Shown here: one piece after another, positions 40,368 to 49,063 of the stretch
Numbering within the stretch: position 1 is the first letter of the stretch
Layout: every line of letters starts with the position of its first letter
NCBI GenBank assembly: GCA_958403385.1
Contig: CATXXC010000005.1
Location: forward strand, 55,313-119,312
DNA: 64,000 nt
Direction of reading: 5' to 3'
Origin: an uncultured Collinsella sp.
Lineage (GTDB): Bacteria > Actinomycetota > Coriobacteriia > Coriobacteriales > Coriobacteriaceae
Made by a program: the position numbers and the translations under genes
Notes under the pieces: model-generated
What the model saw: only the letters and a program-made list of their open reading frames with translations
What the model was told of the DNA's origin: nothing
Databases searched by the model: none

Positions 40368-40429
40368 AGCTCCCTTCGGGCTTGTTGGAATCGAACGCGT
40401 ATCCGATTCCAACGTACCCAAAGGGAGCT
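40368..40429 (-). terminator. Terminator-like hairpin covering the RBS of the HAD gene
   Basis: Arms of about 25 bases (AGCTCCCTTTGGGTACGTTG and CAACAAGCCCGAAGGGAGCT ends) enclose ATCGGATACGCGTTCGAT. On the minus strand the stem is followed by TTTTCTATG, where ATG is the HAD start (40362). It is 60 bp past the adenine deaminase stop. The stem both resembles a terminator and buries the RBS. Confidence 0.75.
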
Positions 40430-40459
40430 CAAATAAGACTCCGCGGGCGTAAACGTTAC

Positions 40460-40495
40460 AACTAGTCGTTTAAGTGCGTCCCCGATGACTAGTCG
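40460..40495. repeat. Family C-related fragment (ACTAGTCGTTTAAG type)
   Basis: ACTAGTCGTTTAAGTGCGTC continues into CCCGATGACTAGTCG. It shares ACTAGTCGT with the element at 39466 and overlaps the adenine deaminase stop codon (40489-40491). Confidence 0.6.
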
Positions 40496-42309
40496 GCGTA
40501 GGTGAAGGTGGTGACGTCGAACATGCCCTCGGGGCGGATGCGGAGCGTCGGAATCACCGGCAGGGGCAGGAAGATGATGCCCATGATGGGATCGAGCGGC
40601 GGCTCAATACCCATGGCGCGCGCCTTGACCATAAAGTCGTCGTGCTGCGCGGCGACATCCTCGGCCGTGCCTTCGCTCATAAGGCCACCGAGCGCCAGCG
40701 GAATGCGCGCCACGACCTCGCCGTTGCGCACTAGCACGTGACCGCCCTGATCCACGGCTTCAACAGCCGCCATCATATCGGCAGCGTTATCGCCCACCAC
40801 GCACACGTTGTGCGAGTCGTGACCGATCGTGGAGGCAATGGCGCCGCCCGCGATGGTAAAGCCGCGCACCCAACCACGGCCGATATGCTTGCCGACCAAG
40901 CCCAGACCCGCGGGGCCGTCGCCGTCGGCGCCCTCGGCCTGCAGCGACACGCCACGGCCATGGCGCTCAATCAGCATAATGCGGCGCAAGTCCTCGTCAG
41001 TCTCAGGACGAACCATACCCGTGATGGCCTTACCCGGCACCACGTCAATCACAGCCTCGCCCGGCTTAAAGGGATAGTCGAACACGTCGAGCGATAGCTT
41101 CGGCAGTTTAACGGAAGCACGCAGCTCATCGGCAAGGGCCGCAACCTCGGCCATCTCGGGTGCAATCTCGCCCACAAAGGTGCCGTCCTGCGCCACCAGG
41201 GCACCGGCGGCATATACGCGATGCGGAGCCTTAGCAAACGTCAGGTCATCGAGCAACAGCAGGTCAGCGCGCTTGCCCGGGGCGATTGCGCCGCGGAGCT
41301 CGTGCGGGTCGCGACAACCGTGGTCCAGACCAAACGCCTCGGCCGTAGAAAGGGACGCCATAGAGATGGCAACCACGGGGTCAATACCGGCCTCGATAGC
41401 CACGCGGCAGGCGTTGTCGATCATACCGGTCGAAAGCGCATCGGAGGGAGCACGGTCGTCAGTCGCAAAACAGCAGCGGCGGGCGCGCGCGGGATTCTCC
41501 AGCAGCATCGGGGACAAATTGGCCAGGTCGTGGCTGCACGTGCCCTCACGCAGCATCACATACATGCCGCGGGATAGCTTGTCGAGCGCCTCCTCGGGAA
41601 TCGTCGACTCGTGGTCGGCGATAATGCCCGCTGCGGCATAGGCGTTGAGGTCCTTACCGGCAACGAGCGGCGCATGGCCGTCGACCTGCTTGGACGGCGT
41701 CTGGTTGGCAGCATCGATGCGAGCACAGGTCTCGGGGTCGGCCATAAAGACGCCCGGCAGGTTCATCATTTCGCCCAGACCAAAGACATCGCCCGGATGC
41801 TCGGCAAAAAACGCCTGCATATCGGCAGCCGAAATAACGGCACCGGCCTGCTCGTCGGGCAGCGCGGGCACGCACGAAGGCATCATGTACTTGATGGAGA
41901 TGGGTGCGCGGCGGCCGTCCTCGATCATAAAGCGCAAGCCGTCGAGACCGGCAACATTGGCAATCTCGTGGCTGTCGGCAATGGCGGTGGTAGTACCGCG
42001 CGTCGCGGCCATGCGAGCATACTCGGCGGGACGGATGTTCGAAGACTCGATATGCAGATGCCCGTCAATAAAACCGGGAGCGAGATAGCGACCTTGGCAG
42101 TCGATGACCTCAGTTGCCTCGTAGGTGCCAGCAGCATCGTCGCGACCATCGTAGAGCACGCCGACGATCACACCGTCCTTGACGGCAACGCTACCGGGCG
42201 CCACACGCTGGCCATACACGTCGACGATCTGCGCATTGGTAAACAGCGTGTCGACGGGCACGCGCCCCTCGGCAGCATCGATCACAGTCCTCATGACCTC
42301 AACGGACAT
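40489..42309 (-). CDS. ade: Adenine deaminase
   Basis: 606 aa. Metal-binding LAPGFIDGHLHIESS and NVAGLDGLRFM precede a central His site at GIIADHESTIP, and the C-terminal domain has TIGHDSHNVCVVG. This matches the amidohydrolase-type adenine deaminases that convert adenine to hypoxanthine. ATG 42309 follows AAAGGAGTATGT; the 82 upstream in-frame codons lack coding character. Stop TAG, inside a repeat fragment. Confidence 0.93.
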   Translation of the reverse strand: MSVEVMRTVIDAAEGRVPVDTLFTNAQIVDVYGQRVAPGSVAVKDGVIVGVLYDGRDDAAGTYEATEVIDCQGRYLAPGFIDGHLHIESSNIRPAEYARMAATRGTTTAIADSHEIANVAGLDGLRFMIEDGRRAPISIKYMMPSCVPALPDEQAGAVISAADMQAFFAEHPGDVFGLGEMMNLPGVFMADPETCARIDAANQTPSKQVDGHAPLVAGKDLNAYAAAGIIADHESTIPEEALDKLSRGMYVMLREGTCSHDLANLSPMLLENPARARRCCFATDDRAPSDALSTGMIDNACRVAIEAGIDPVVAISMASLSTAEAFGLDHGCRDPHELRGAIAPGKRADLLLLDDLTFAKAPHRVYAAGALVAQDGTFVGEIAPEMAEVAALADELRASVKLPKLSLDVFDYPFKPGEAVIDVVPGKAITGMVRPETDEDLRRIMLIERHGRGVSLQAEGADGDGPAGLGLVGKHIGRGWVRGFTIAGGAIASTIGHDSHNVCVVGDNAADMMAAVEAVDQGGHVLVRNGEVVARIPLALGGLMSEGTAEDVAAQHDDFMVKARAMGIEPPLDPIMGIIFLPLPVIPTLRIRPEGMFDVTTFTYAD

Positions 42310-42435
42310 ACATACTCCTTTAACCGTAGAAAAAAGCTGCGGAGCGGACAAACCTTCACCGCAGCAAGCCAACAGCCATTGTATGCCCAAACGATGGGTC
42401 AACAATACGCCTCTCCGCTTAACGGCACACGCCAC

Positions 42436-42467
42436 TTGGTGCAATGGGGACTGCCGCTGAGCACCAA
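42436..42467. repeat. Family C fragment (TTGGTGCAATGGGGAC type)
   Basis: TTGGTGC and GCACCAA enclose AATGGGGACTGCCGCTGA. It is a short relative of the palindrome at 35860, lying in the 364-bp gap between ade and tyrS, where no gene is seen. Confidence 0.65.
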
Positions 42468-42570
42468 TGACTACTCGACGACTACTAACTGCCGTCCCGA
42501 CAACAAAAACGCCGATGTTTTGGCATCGCCAGCGAGCGGGTCGCATTTGAGACAAGGCGACGTGAAACGA

Positions 42571-42599
42571 AAGGGCGCTGACCTTCTGGTCGCGCCCTT
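42571..42599 (-). terminator. Hairpin after tyrS
   Basis: AAGGGCGC/GCGCCCTT stem lies 75 bp past the tyrS stop with TTTCG after it. A second hairpin, GTTCCGCCGTTC/GAACGGCGGAC at 42648-42674, abuts the stop itself. Confidence 0.65.
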
Positions 42600-42673
42600 G
42601 AAGTTGAACGTCAGATTGTCCAAATGCGGCCCGCGCAGCGTCGGCCGGTCCGCCGTTCGGTAGAACGGCGGAA

Positions 42674-43885
42674 CTAAATCAACTTGAAGCCCTTGCGCTT
42701 GCCCACGGAGAGGGTGTCGCCCAGCTTGAGGGCGCTGGGATCGATGTTATAGCTCTTGGGAGCCACGGCCTTGCCGTTGATTTTGACGCCGCCGCCGTCG
42801 ATATCGCGACGAGCCTGGCCGGCGCTCGCCGAAAGACCCAGGTCCTTGAGCAAGCCGGCGAGGTAGATCTGGCCCTCGTCGTTGACGGTCAGCTCAACGT
42901 GCTTCTCGGGGAAGTCGGCGAGCTGGCCCTCCTTGAACACGCGGTCGAACTCGGCCTGAGCCTCGTCGCCGGCGCCGGCGCCGTGGTAGGTGTCGCACAG
43001 GTCGCGACCCAGAGCGCGCTTGAGCTCATAGGGATCGGCGGAGCCATCGGCCAGGGCGGCGTCGATCTTGTCGACCTCGGCCGGGGTGAGCGAGCTCGCC
43101 AGGCGGTAGTACTTGCCGATCATCTCGTCGGGGATGGACATGGTCTTGCCAAACATATCCTTGGGAGCATCGGTCAGGCCGATGTAGTTGCCATAGGACT
43201 TAGACATCTTGCGCACGCCGTCGGTGCCCTCGAGCAGCGGCATGGTGAGCGCGATCTGCGGCTCCATGCCCATCTTCTCCATGAGCTCGCGACCAGCGAG
43301 CAGGTTGAAGAGCTGGTCGGTGCCGCCCATCTCCACGTCGGCCTTGATCTGAACGGAGTCGAAGGCCTGCATCACGGGGTACAGGAACTCGTGCAGGGCG
43401 ATCGGCGTCTGAGACTGGTAGCGCTTAGTAAAGTCGTCGCGCTCAAGGATGCGGGCGACGGTGAACTTGGAGCACACCTGCAGCAGGCCGGCCAGATCCA
43501 TCGAAAGGATCCAATCGCCGTTGTGCACGATGGTGGTCTTCTCGGGGTCCAGGATCTTCATGGCCTGGCTCACGTAGGTCTCGGCGTTGGCCTCGATCTG
43601 CTCCTGCGAAAGCTGCGGACGCGTGGAGTTCTTGCCCGAGGGATCGCCGATCAGCGCGGTGCCGTTACCGATGATGAGGGTAACGTTGTGGCCCAGGTCC
43701 TGGAACTGACGCATCTTGCGCAGCGGCACGGCGTGGCCCAGGTGCAGGTCGGGACTGGTGGGGTCGACGCCGAGCTTGATGTTGAGGGGCTCGCCCTTCT
43801 CAAGCTTCTTGCGAAGGTCGGCCTCGGGAACGATCTGCGCGGCGCCCGAGGTGATGATACGCATTTGCTCGTCAACAGACAGCAT
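42674..43885 (-). CDS. tyrS: Tyrosyl-tRNA synthetase, TyrZ type
   Basis: 403 aa. The HIGH-like motif is DLHLGHAVPL, the KMSKS motif is RKMSKSYGN and a C-terminal S4 domain begins near DIDGGGVKINGK. The HLGH form fits the TyrZ branch. ATG 43885 has AAAGGAGGATACCCA upstream. The leader is short (under 100 bp), so no T-box fits. Stop TAG. Confidence 0.95.
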   Translation of the reverse strand: MLSVDEQMRIITSGAAQIVPEADLRKKLEKGEPLNIKLGVDPTSPDLHLGHAVPLRKMRQFQDLGHNVTLIIGNGTALIGDPSGKNSTRPQLSQEQIEANAETYVSQAMKILDPEKTTIVHNGDWILSMDLAGLLQVCSKFTVARILERDDFTKRYQSQTPIALHEFLYPVMQAFDSVQIKADVEMGGTDQLFNLLAGRELMEKMGMEPQIALTMPLLEGTDGVRKMSKSYGNYIGLTDAPKDMFGKTMSIPDEMIGKYYRLASSLTPAEVDKIDAALADGSADPYELKRALGRDLCDTYHGAGAGDEAQAEFDRVFKEGQLADFPEKHVELTVNDEGQIYLAGLLKDLGLSASAGQARRDIDGGGVKINGKAVAPKSYNIDPSALKLGDTLSVGKRKGFKLI

Positions 43886-43981
43886 TGGGTATCCTCCTTT
43901 TGCTATAGCACCCTCGCCGAAAACGGCGGTGCTGGAAGTCCATAAACTCTCTTATGATAACAAACTGACGCGACGCGGCAC

Positions 43982-45940
43982 CTACGACAGGAAAATCCTC
44001 GTCCTGCCGCATGCGTCAATGGCAACTGGCAGACGCGTACCGTCACGCTCGACCAGATAGCGTACCTGCCGACGACGCAAGCAGTCGCGGCAACGGACCT
44101 GTCCCGTCGCATCGGTGGCGCAGACGCCCTCGGCGGCCAGCAGGCAGTGCTCGCACACCATAAGCTCGGGACGGTCGGCGTCGACCGGACCCAAGACGCC
44201 GGGTTCAGCAGCCAGTTCGGCAATACGCTCCGCATCATTGCCGAGCAACTCGGCCGGCAAGTACACCCGCCCCGCACCGAGTCCGCGCAGCCAGGTAAGC
44301 GTGGCCCGATTCGCGCAGAACACCGGCGCCGCCACGTCAAACGTCACGCCCAGCTCGCGAGCGATCACCACCTGTCCCAGGTTGCGGCAGACGACGCGCC
44401 CGGCACGCTGCATCAGTGAGCGGGTCCGGTCAGCGTCACCTGTGCGGTACACCTCGTCAAGCACCACAACGGCGTCGGACAAATCGAGTTCTCCGCGCGG
44501 GTCGGCATCCATCAGTTGCCAAGCAAAAACCATGCGAGTGGGAACCGCGCACTCCACCAACTCCGTCGACGCACCGCCATCCACCGCAACGCCCTCAAAG
44601 GGCAGCACCTCAACGGCACGCGCAACAGGCGCAATCGCATCCGCCTCGGCCCGCATGCGCTCCAACACTGCCGCCGTCTGATCCAACACGCCGGCGCTGC
44701 GAATCAGGTACACCTCGCAGCCCGTGTCCACCTTACGCTTGCAATGCACGACGACGCGCTTCCCCGCTGCGGCATCCACCGGGCAGGGCACCTGCGGCCA
44801 GCGCTTGGGCACATCGGGACGCGCGTCGACACCCGGATAGAACCGAATCTCGAGCATGTCACCCGCCGCCACGGCGGCGTCGAGCTCAACGGTCACCTCT
44901 TCGTGGCCCACAGCGACCAAGCGCCCCACGCGCACGCCCTGGTTAATTGCGCGCTCAAAGCTCATCAGCTCGGCACCCGAACGCCCTCGCAGGTACGCAT
45001 CGGTAAACCCACGGTTAAACGACCTTCCCAGCTCGCGCTCAAGCTCTTCCACGGCACCGGGGCCCCACGCGCCGTCGCACAGCATATCGAGTGCCCGGCG
45101 CCACACCCGCACCACGTTGAATACGTAATCGGGGTTCTTCATGCGCCCCTCGATCTTGAGCGACGCCACGCCGGCATCTACAAGCTCGGGCAGATGCGCA
45201 ATACCCAGATAGTCGCGCGGGCACAGCAGGCGATCTCCCTCGACAGCAACAACACTCTGCCCCGCCTCGTCCACTAGGTCGTACGCCAGACGGCACGGCT
45301 GTGTGCAGTCGCCGCGCATCGCCGAGCGCCCACGCCGCAGGGCCGAGAACTCGCACGCCCCCGAATAGCCGATGCAAATCGCACCGTGGCAGAATACCTC
45401 GATGGGCACGCCCGTGGCACATAGCGCCGCAATCTCGTCGACCGTCAGCTCGCGTGCCGTCGTCACGCGCTCGACCCCCAGCTCGTCGGCGGCAAGCCGC
45501 ACGGCACCCTCGCTATGAGCGCCCGCCTGCGTGGACAGGTGAATCTCGACCCCGGGAATCGCCGCGCGCAGCGCGCAGGCCAACCCGGCATCGGCCACAA
45601 TCAGAGCATCGGCGCCCAGCTCCAGTGCATGAGCTCCCAGCGCCACCGCGTCGGACAGCTCATCGTCAAACACGAACACGTTGAGCGTTACGTACACACG
45701 CACGCCATGAGCATGCGCCACGGCACAACCGCGCGCAAACTCGTCATCCGTAAAACCATGCGCGCTCACGCGGGCGTTAAAGCCGCCCAACCCCGCATAG
45801 ATGGCATCGGCACCCGCGGCGATGGCCGCAAGCATCTGGTCGAGCCCGCCCGCCGGCGCCAGCAGCTCGGGCAGCGCCGCACCGGCAGCATCCAATCCAG
45901 TCTCGTATTGTCCGCTCGGCCCCATCGCCCGAATCGCCAT
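43982..45940 (-). CDS. Peptidase U32 family protein (RlhA/TrhP-like tRNA/rRNA hydroxylation type)
   Basis: 652 aa. The N-terminal half has the U32 core: LLAPAGGLDQMLAAI, GADAIYAGLGGFNAR and the cysteines in CHGAICIGYSGACEFS and GDCTQPCR, which may hold an Fe-S cluster. SLKIEGRMKNPDYV follows. The long C-terminal half ends in CEHCLL and CRDCLRRRQ cysteines. Family members hydroxylate RNA bases, not peptides. Start ATG 45940 has AAGGAG upstream. Stop TAG. Confidence 0.85.
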   Translation of the reverse strand: MAIRAMGPSGQYETGLDAAGAALPELLAPAGGLDQMLAAIAAGADAIYAGLGGFNARVSAHGFTDDEFARGCAVAHAHGVRVYVTLNVFVFDDELSDAVALGAHALELGADALIVADAGLACALRAAIPGVEIHLSTQAGAHSEGAVRLAADELGVERVTTARELTVDEIAALCATGVPIEVFCHGAICIGYSGACEFSALRRGRSAMRGDCTQPCRLAYDLVDEAGQSVVAVEGDRLLCPRDYLGIAHLPELVDAGVASLKIEGRMKNPDYVFNVVRVWRRALDMLCDGAWGPGAVEELERELGRSFNRGFTDAYLRGRSGAELMSFERAINQGVRVGRLVAVGHEEVTVELDAAVAAGDMLEIRFYPGVDARPDVPKRWPQVPCPVDAAAGKRVVVHCKRKVDTGCEVYLIRSAGVLDQTAAVLERMRAEADAIAPVARAVEVLPFEGVAVDGGASTELVECAVPTRMVFAWQLMDADPRGELDLSDAVVVLDEVYRTGDADRTRSLMQRAGRVVCRNLGQVVIARELGVTFDVAAPVFCANRATLTWLRGLGAGRVYLPAELLGNDAERIAELAAEPGVLGPVDADRPELMVCEHCLLAAEGVCATDATGQVRCRDCLRRRQVRYLVERDGTRLPVAIDACGRTRIFLS

Positions 45941-46102
45941 CGGCAAACTCCTTACCAAGGTATGCATTCACTCTGAAAAATGCCGTCTTCCAGCATACAC
46001 GAGGCCTCGCGCGCCCCGTTTGGTTTATCGTGTAATAACTTATGTCCATCCTGCCTCGACGGCACATCCACCGTCCGGCACGACATACCTGGAGGTCAAT
46101 AT

Positions 46103-48301
46103 ATGGGTCCTCGCCAACGACAGGGACGCAGCCGTTCAAAGACGCATGCTCTGCCCATAATCCTGCTCTCGTTTTTGGGCTTTTTGCTTATCGCGGGCGT
46201 GGCGTTTGGCATCGGCATGGTCGGCAACGTCAACCGCTGGCTGTCCGATCTGCCCGACTACACCGACGCCAACGCGTATCTGGTGAGCGAGCCCACCGAG
46301 ATCGTCGACTGCAACGGCAACAAGATCGCGAGCTTCTACACGCAAAACCGCAAGTCCATCACCAAGGACGAGGTCTCCCCCTACGTGCTGCAGGGCACCG
46401 TTGACGTCGAGGACGAGCGCTTCTACGAGCACGGCGGTATCGACCTGTGGGGTATCGCGCGTGCTGCGGTGGCAACCCTCGGCGGCGGGCACGAAGGCGC
46501 CTCGACTATCACCCAGCAGCTGGTGCGCAACACCATCCTGCAGGAGGAGCAGTTCGACTCGACCATCGAGCGTAAGGTGCGCGAGGCCTACATCGCCGTA
46601 AAGATGGAGGACATGTACTCCAAAGACGAGATCCTCATGATGTACCTCAACACCATCTATTACGGCCACGGCGCCTACGGCATCGAGGCCGCAGCCGAGA
46701 CCTACCTGTCCAAGAGCGCCGCCGACCTCACCCTGAGCGAAGCCGCACTGTTGATCGGCCTTCCCAACTCGCCTTCGCAGTACGACCCCACGGTCAATCC
46801 CGATCTGGCACTGTCTCGCCGCAACAAGGTCCTCGACAACATGTTGCGCCTGGGCCACATTACGCAGGAGGAGCACGATGCCGCACAGGCCGAGCCCATC
46901 ACCCTCAACGTGACCGAGATTTCGGGCAGCGGCGTCGACGTATACTCGCAGCCCTACTTTGTCGCCTATGTTAAGCAGCTGCTGGAGCAGGAGTTCTCGA
47001 CCGACGTGCTCTTTAAGGGCGGTCTGACCGTCAAGACCACCATCGACCCCACGATGCAGCAGGTGGCAGAGAATGCCGTCCGCCAGCAGCTCGACACGCT
47101 CTCACTCGACGGCCTGGATATGGGCATGGTCGTCGTCGACCCCAAGACCGGCTACATCAAGTGCATGGTGGGCGGCTACGACTACAACGCCGACGAGAAC
47201 CACGTAAACCATGCCACGGCCAAGCGTCCCGTCGGCTCCACCTTTAAGGCCTTTACGCTGGCAACCGCCATCCAAAACGGCATGAACCCCAACGTCACCC
47301 TCAACTGCAATTCGCCGCTCAAGGCTAAGGGCACCACGACCGAGGTCCAAAACTACGCCAACCATAGCTATGGCAACATCACGCTTAAGCAGGCAACGGC
47401 ATACTCCTCCAACACCGGCTACATCCAGGTGGCGGAAGCCGTCGGCAACAGCAAGATCATCTCACTCGTCAAAAAGCTCGGCATCGATCCCGCCAAGGAC
47501 AACATCGAGGACGTTCCCGTCATGACGCTCGGCACCGGCTCGATCTCGCCGCTCGAGATGGCCGCCGCCTACGCGACGTTTGCCAACGGCGGCTACTATC
47601 GCCAGCCGATCGCCATCACCGAGATTGACTCTCGTACCGGTTCGGTGCTGTACCAGCACACGGACAATCCCTCACAGGTGCTTACCGAGGGCGAGGCCGC
47701 CGCGGTCACCGATGTTCTGTCCGGCGTCATGCAGGGCGGCGGTACGGGTGCTGCTGGCGCCCTGAGCGTCAACCAGCCCTATGCCGGCAAAACGGGCACC
47801 ACCGACAACACCACCAACCTGTGGTTCTGCGGCTATACCCCGCAGCTGGCGTGCGCCCTGTGGACCGGCTATTCCGCGGGCGAGATCCCCATCCAAAAAT
47901 ACGGCACGGACCTGCTGGGCGACAGCACCAACCTGCCTGTCTTTAAGCGGTTTATGAACACCGTTCTGACCGGTACCGAACGCGAGGAGTTTGCGACCGG
48001 AACGGCGCCCACCTACAAGAACAACAGCGTCTGGAAGTTCTACGGCACCAACAACACCAAGAAGACGGAGAACGACGACAAGGACGAGAACGAGGACGAA
48101 GAGGAAACCACCACAACGACCACCACGACGACCACGACCACCGAGACCACGGGCGGCGACACCACCGGCGGCACCGGAACGACCGGTGGCTCGACGGGCG
48201 GCTCCACTGGTGGTTCGACCGGCGGCGATGGCGGCACGCCTACGCCCACGCCTACGCCCACTCCCGACCCCTCGCCCACGCCTGACGATACTGTTGGCTA
48301 G
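46103..48301 (+). CDS. Class A penicillin-binding protein
   Basis: 732 aa. One membrane helix (IILLSFLGFLLIAGVAFGIG) is followed by a GT51 transglycosylase (DVEDERFYEHGGID, GASTITQQLVRN) and a transpeptidase with STFK, SSNTGY and AGKTGTTDN motifs. The last ~70 residues are Thr, Gly and Pro rich (a run of 11 Thr, then GGSTGGSTGG and PTPTPTP), probably a wall-spanning tail. It polymerises and cross-links peptidoglycan. ATG 46103 follows TGGAGGTCAATAT. Stop TAG. Confidence 0.95.
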   Translation: MGPRQRQGRSRSKTHALPIILLSFLGFLLIAGVAFGIGMVGNVNRWLSDLPDYTDANAYLVSEPTEIVDCNGNKIASFYTQNRKSITKDEVSPYVLQGTVDVEDERFYEHGGIDLWGIARAAVATLGGGHEGASTITQQLVRNTILQEEQFDSTIERKVREAYIAVKMEDMYSKDEILMMYLNTIYYGHGAYGIEAAAETYLSKSAADLTLSEAALLIGLPNSPSQYDPTVNPDLALSRRNKVLDNMLRLGHITQEEHDAAQAEPITLNVTEISGSGVDVYSQPYFVAYVKQLLEQEFSTDVLFKGGLTVKTTIDPTMQQVAENAVRQQLDTLSLDGLDMGMVVVDPKTGYIKCMVGGYDYNADENHVNHATAKRPVGSTFKAFTLATAIQNGMNPNVTLNCNSPLKAKGTTTEVQNYANHSYGNITLKQATAYSSNTGYIQVAEAVGNSKIISLVKKLGIDPAKDNIEDVPVMTLGTGSISPLEMAAAYATFANGGYYRQPIAITEIDSRTGSVLYQHTDNPSQVLTEGEAAAVTDVLSGVMQGGGTGAAGALSVNQPYAGKTGTTDNTTNLWFCGYTPQLACALWTGYSAGEIPIQKYGTDLLGDSTNLPVFKRFMNTVLTGTEREEFATGTAPTYKNNSVWKFYGTNNTKKTENDDKDENEDEEETTTTTTTTTTTTETTGGDTTGGTGTTGGSTGGSTGGSTGGDGGTPTPTPTPTPDPSPTPDDTVG

Positions 48302-48324
48302 AAATTCATCCGGCCATTAGCAAC

Positions 48325-48369
48325 AAGGCCCCCGAGCAGCTTATTAAAGTGCTCGGGGGCCTTTTAATT
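48325..48369 (+). terminator. Terminator after the PBP gene
   Basis: AAGGCCCCCGAGCA/TGCTCGGGGGCCTT, a 14-bp stem with TTTTAATTT, 24 bp past the stop. Confidence 0.92.
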
Positions 48370-48404
48370 TAAAGTGACCTGGTGGACGGTCTTTATACCG
48401 GCAA

Positions 48405-48445
48405 ACAAAAAAAGGGGGGGGTACCGACCAACGTCGATACCCCTT
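48405..48445 (-). terminator. Terminator after argR
   Basis: AAGGGGTATCGA and its partner form a stem on the minus strand, followed by eight C and seven T. It lies 49 bp past the argR stop. Confidence 0.8.
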
Positions 48446-48493
48446 ACAAGCCACCATGTCACGCGCACAGTGCCGAGCGCACGACCCGCACGC

Positions 48494-48931
48494 CTACTTG
48501 CGAGAATTGCTCAGCTTATTGATCAGCGCCTCAAGACGCTCGCCGTCCTCGGCCGTCTGGGCAATAACCAAAATCGTATCGTTGCCGGCAAGCGAGCCAA
48601 GCACATCGGGCAACTCTGCCGCATCAACGGCGGCGGCGATGCCGGAAGCCGTGCCAGGCTGAGCCTTGATCATAACCAGATTATCGGTACGCAGAACGCC
48701 CGTTACAAGCTCGGAAACCATACGCTGCAGGTGCAGGTCCTCTGCCAGAACATAGATGCCCTCAGGGAGCTTACGCAGCCCCATGTCGGCAATATCGCGA
48801 GAGACAGTCGCCTGCGTGCAATCAAAGCCCATAGCGCGGAGCTCATCGACCAGCACGCGCTGCGTGCGGACGTCCTTATTGCGCACAATATCTCTAATGG
48901 CATCCTGACGCCCATTGCGTTTTTTAGCCAT
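48494..48931 (-). CDS. argR: Arginine repressor ArgR
   Basis: 145 aa. The winged helix has RTQRVLVDELRAMGFDCTQATVSRDI in segments, and the C-terminal ligand domain has GTASGIAAAVDAAELPDVLG with the arginine-binding Asp pair in AGNDTILVIA. It represses arginine biosynthesis and may act as activator of catabolism; no arg genes are here. ATG 48931 has GAGAGAGGG upstream. Stop TAG. Confidence 0.93.
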   Translation of the reverse strand: MAKKRNGRQDAIRDIVRNKDVRTQRVLVDELRAMGFDCTQATVSRDIADMGLRKLPEGIYVLAEDLHLQRMVSELVTGVLRTDNLVMIKAQPGTASGIAAAVDAAELPDVLGSLAGNDTILVIAQTAEDGERLEALINKLSNSRK

Positions 48932-49019
48932 ACAAACCCTCTCTCCAAAAGATGGCGGAGACAATCAATCAGTGATTGAATAGTTTAACGCTATTTGAAG
49001 GCTTTTGTGTATAAGAACG

Positions 49020-49057
49020 CATTTCGAAACAATTCTATGCAAGTTTGTTTCGAAATG
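49020..49057. promoter_or_regulatory. Perfect 13-bp inverted repeat upstream of argR
   Basis: CATTTCGAAACAA (49020-49032) and TTGTTTCGAAATG (49045-49057) are complementary arms with 12 bp between. It lies 89 bp upstream of the argR start and 6 bp past the stop of the next gene. It has no T-run, so an operator is more likely than a terminator. Confidence 0.55.
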
Positions 49058-49063
49058 AGCCGT

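Noticed and set aside
43886..43981. T-box upstream of tyrS
   Set aside because: The leader is under 100 bases and lacks the T-box sequence and specifier loop.
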